From: DASSUW01 sp963849695
Lineage (GTDB): Bacteria > Actinomycetota > Thermoleophilia > Solirubrobacterales > Solirubrobacteraceae
Length of the DNA: 64,000 nt
Assembly: GCA_963849695.1 (NCBI GenBank)
Contig: CAWKIT010000034.1
Span: 1 to 64,000, forward strand
Direction of reading: 5' to 3'
Shown: in pieces, positions 62,474 through 64,000 of the stretch
Numbering within the stretch: position 1 is the stretch's first letter
Layout: each line of letters begins with the position of its first letter
The notes under the pieces: model-generated
What the model was told of the DNA's origin: nothing
The model's database searches: none
The model's input: the letters and a program-made list of their open reading frames with translations, nothing else
Position numbers and translations under genes: made by a program

Positions 62474-62607
62474 AGAGTCGCTGAACGGTCGGGGAAAGCC
62501 GGAAAGAGGCCGCTACCATGCTCCCTCCGAGGAGGGCTCTTAGCCCAGCTTGCTGCGCTGTGAGCGCGCGGCTGTCCCCGTAATCGTCCCCCTCCCGACG
62601 CTCTCTT

Positions 62608-63768
62608 ATGAACAAGTCTGCTCGACTTCTCCTGGCGCTCTGCGCCCTCGCCGCAACCGCTGCCGTGGCCGCCGGATGTGGCGGCGTCCCCGGCAACGCC
62701 GTCGCCGAGGTCGACGGGACCGCTATTCAGAAGGAGGACTTCGAGCACTGGATGGCCGTCGCCGCGAAGTCCAGCGGCCAGCCGGGCGCCTCGGTGCCGG
62801 ACGCTCCCGAGTACACGCGGTGCGTCGAGAACAAGCGCAAGACCGCGCCGAAGCCCGCCAAGGGCCAGCCGAAGACGACCGACGAGCAGCTCAAGGAGCA
62901 GTGCAAGCAGGAGTACGAGCAGCTGCGCGACCAGGTGCTCCAGCTGCTGACCTCGTTCCAGTGGATCGAGGGCGAGGCCGAGGAGATGGGCATCAAGGTC
63001 TCCGACGCCGAGATCAAGAAGTCCTTCGAGCAGCAGAAGAAGCAGAGCTTCCCCAAGGAGGCCCAGTACGAGAAGTTCCTCAAGGACTACGGCCAGACCG
63101 AGGCCGACGTGATGCAGCGCGTCAAGCTCGACCTGCTGTCCAACAAGATCCGCGACAAGGTCGTCAAGGGCAAGGACAAGGTGACCGACGCGCAGATCGA
63201 GGAGTTCTACAACAAGAACAAGGAGCGCTTCGCCCAGCCCGAGCGCCGCGACCTGCGGATCGCACTGACCAAGGGCGAGGCGAAGGCGAACCAGGCCAAG
63301 GCCGCGCTCGAGGACGGCGAGTCGTGGAAGGACGTCGCCAAGCAGTACTCGATCGACGAGGCTTCCAAGTCGCAGGCCGGCAAGCTCCCGGATCAGGCCG
63401 AGGGGACGCTCGAGAAGGCGCTCGACGAGGCCGTCTTCAAGGCCAAGCAGGGTCAGGTCTACGGCCCGGTGAAGACGCAGTTCGGCTACTACGTGTTCGA
63501 GGTGGACGACGTCAAGAAGGCGTCGCAGCAGACGCTCGCACAGGCCAAGGAGACGATCCGCCAGACGCTCCAGTCGCAGAACCAGCAGAAGGCGCTCGAC
63601 AAGTTCGTCAAGGAGTTCCAGGAGAAGTGGAAGGACCGCACGGAGTGCCGCGAGGGCTACGTGACGCAGCAGTGCAAGAACGCCCCGAAGGCGACGCCGA
63701 CGCCGAGCCAGACCGCCCCCACGCAGCCGCCGACCCAGCCGGCGCCCGCTCAGCCTCAGAATCGATGA
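62608..63768 (+). CDS. Peptidyl-prolyl isomerase lipoprotein (PrsA/SurA-like)
   Basis: Secreted folding chaperone of 386 aa. A lipobox ends at Cys24 (AAVAAGCGG), so it is a lipoprotein. A SurA_N-like helical region follows (VAEVDGTAIQKEDFEHWM, later KVSDAEIKKSFEQQKKQ), then the rotamase domain (DLRIALTKGEAKANQAKAALEDGESWKDVAKQYS... GPVKTQFGYYVFEVDDVKKA) and a Pro/Thr tail. The 134-base leader contains CCCTCCGAGGAGGG and a short frame of 21 codons (62518-62583). Four-base overlap with mazG. Confidence 0.92.
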   Translation: MNKSARLLLALCALAATAAVAAGCGGVPGNAVAEVDGTAIQKEDFEHWMAVAAKSSGQPGASVPDAPEYTRCVENKRKTAPKPAKGQPKTTDEQLKEQCKQEYEQLRDQVLQLLTSFQWIEGEAEEMGIKVSDAEIKKSFEQQKKQSFPKEAQYEKFLKDYGQTEADVMQRVKLDLLSNKIRDKVVKGKDKVTDAQIEEFYNKNKERFAQPERRDLRIALTKGEAKANQAKAALEDGESWKDVAKQYSIDEASKSQAGKLPDQAEGTLEKALDEAVFKAKQGQVYGPVKTQFGYYVFEVDDVKKASQQTLAQAKETIRQTLQSQNQQKALDKFVKEFQEKWKDRTECREGYVTQQCKNAPKATPTPSQTAPTQPPTQPAPAQPQNR

Positions 63769-64000
63769 CCGACGTTGAGGCGCTCCGGCGCCTCGACGAG
63801 CTGACCCGGCGGCTGCGGCGCGAGTGCCCATGGGACCGCGAGCAGGACGAGATCACGATCGTCCCGCACACGGTCGAGGAGGCCTACGAGCTCGCCGCGG
63901 CCGCCCATACCGGTGACGACGCCAAGCTGCTCGACGAGCTCGGCGACGTGCTGTTCCAGGTCCACTTCCTGTCGCTGCTGCTCGAGGAGCGCGGCGCGGG
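63765..64000 (+). CDS. mazG: MazG family nucleotide pyrophosphohydrolase, 3' partial
   Basis: The visible 78 codons have ALRRLDELTRRLRRECPWDREQDEITIVPHTVEEAYELAAAAHTG and the metal motif DELGDVLFQVHFLSLLLEE, the MazG alpha-helical NTPase pattern, which hydrolyses unwanted NTPs. The gene runs off the window. The start overlaps the upstream PPIase stop by four bases. Confidence 0.93.
   Translation, partial: MTDVEALRRLDELTRRLRRECPWDREQDEITIVPHTVEEAYELAAAAHTGDDAKLLDELGDVLFQVHFLSLLLEERGA

Overview
The window is one 64 kb stretch of a very GC-rich bacterial chromosome packed almost entirely with genes. ATGA/GTGA stop-start overlaps, GTG and TTG starts, a succinate dehydrogenase that uses a CCG-domain (SdhE-like) subunit, paired YcnI/CopC copper proteins, a PGPGW membrane protein, a DUF4235 protein and an R2-like/SCP2 fusion together suggest a high-GC Actinomycetota, most likely Thermoleophilia (Solirubrobacterales). 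That placement is inference from gene content; no rRNA is present. No prophage, CRISPR array or transposase gene was seen, and no gene-free stretch exceeds 300 bases.

Layout. 1-5.5 kb: end of dnaX, ebfC and recR, then the aspartate pathway (lysC, asd). 5.6-12.6 kb: a central-carbon block, with sdhA-sdhB-sdhE reading left, a site-2 protease, and NAD-type isocitrate and malate dehydrogenases reading right. 12.6-16.6 kb: leftward cassettes with a winged-helix regulator, a 46-residue protein, YcnI-CopC-YcnI copper proteins, and a lipid/redox trio (NAD(P)-binding protein, SRPBCC, membrane protein). 16.7-27.2 kb: MBL hydrolase, hsp20-lon, a DrrAB-type exporter with a TetR regulator, the R2/SCP2 fusion, glycyl-tRNA synthetase and an FmdB protein. 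27.3-34.9 kb: an EamA transporter, two acyl-CoA dehydrogenases, a CHRD protein, an LCP ligase, ROK kinase, rsmI and an M23 peptidase. 35-43.2 kb: metG-tatD-rsmA-ispE, a DedA/PAP2 protein, a PucR regulator and a GNAT enzyme. 43.2-49.6 kb: MTA phosphorylase-like enzyme, S55 peptidase, an HNH endonuclease next to tRNA-Gln with an SOS-box-like operator, glmU and prs. 49.6-64 kb: small unknowns, a secreted GH2 enzyme, a two-component system facing an ABC exporter, rplY-pth, a methyltransferase, mfd, a PPIase lipoprotein and the start of mazG.

Most unusual signals. (1) Intergenic elements of about 160-175 bp sit at gene 3' ends: each has conserved outer inverted arms around a strong, unrelated inner hairpin (three related copies, plus a fourth of like build but different arms). 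They run into the ends of recR and rsmI and probably cost ebfC its stop. (2) Three genes appear to start with CTG at a CTGA stop-start overlap (pth, a 46-residue protein, a 96-residue protein). (3) A perfect 16-base SOS-box palindrome lies just before an HNH endonuclease beside tRNA-Gln. (4) Three genes (dnaX, M23 peptidase, DedA/PAP2) carry frameshifts in GC-rich linkers; sequencing or assembly error is the simplest cause.
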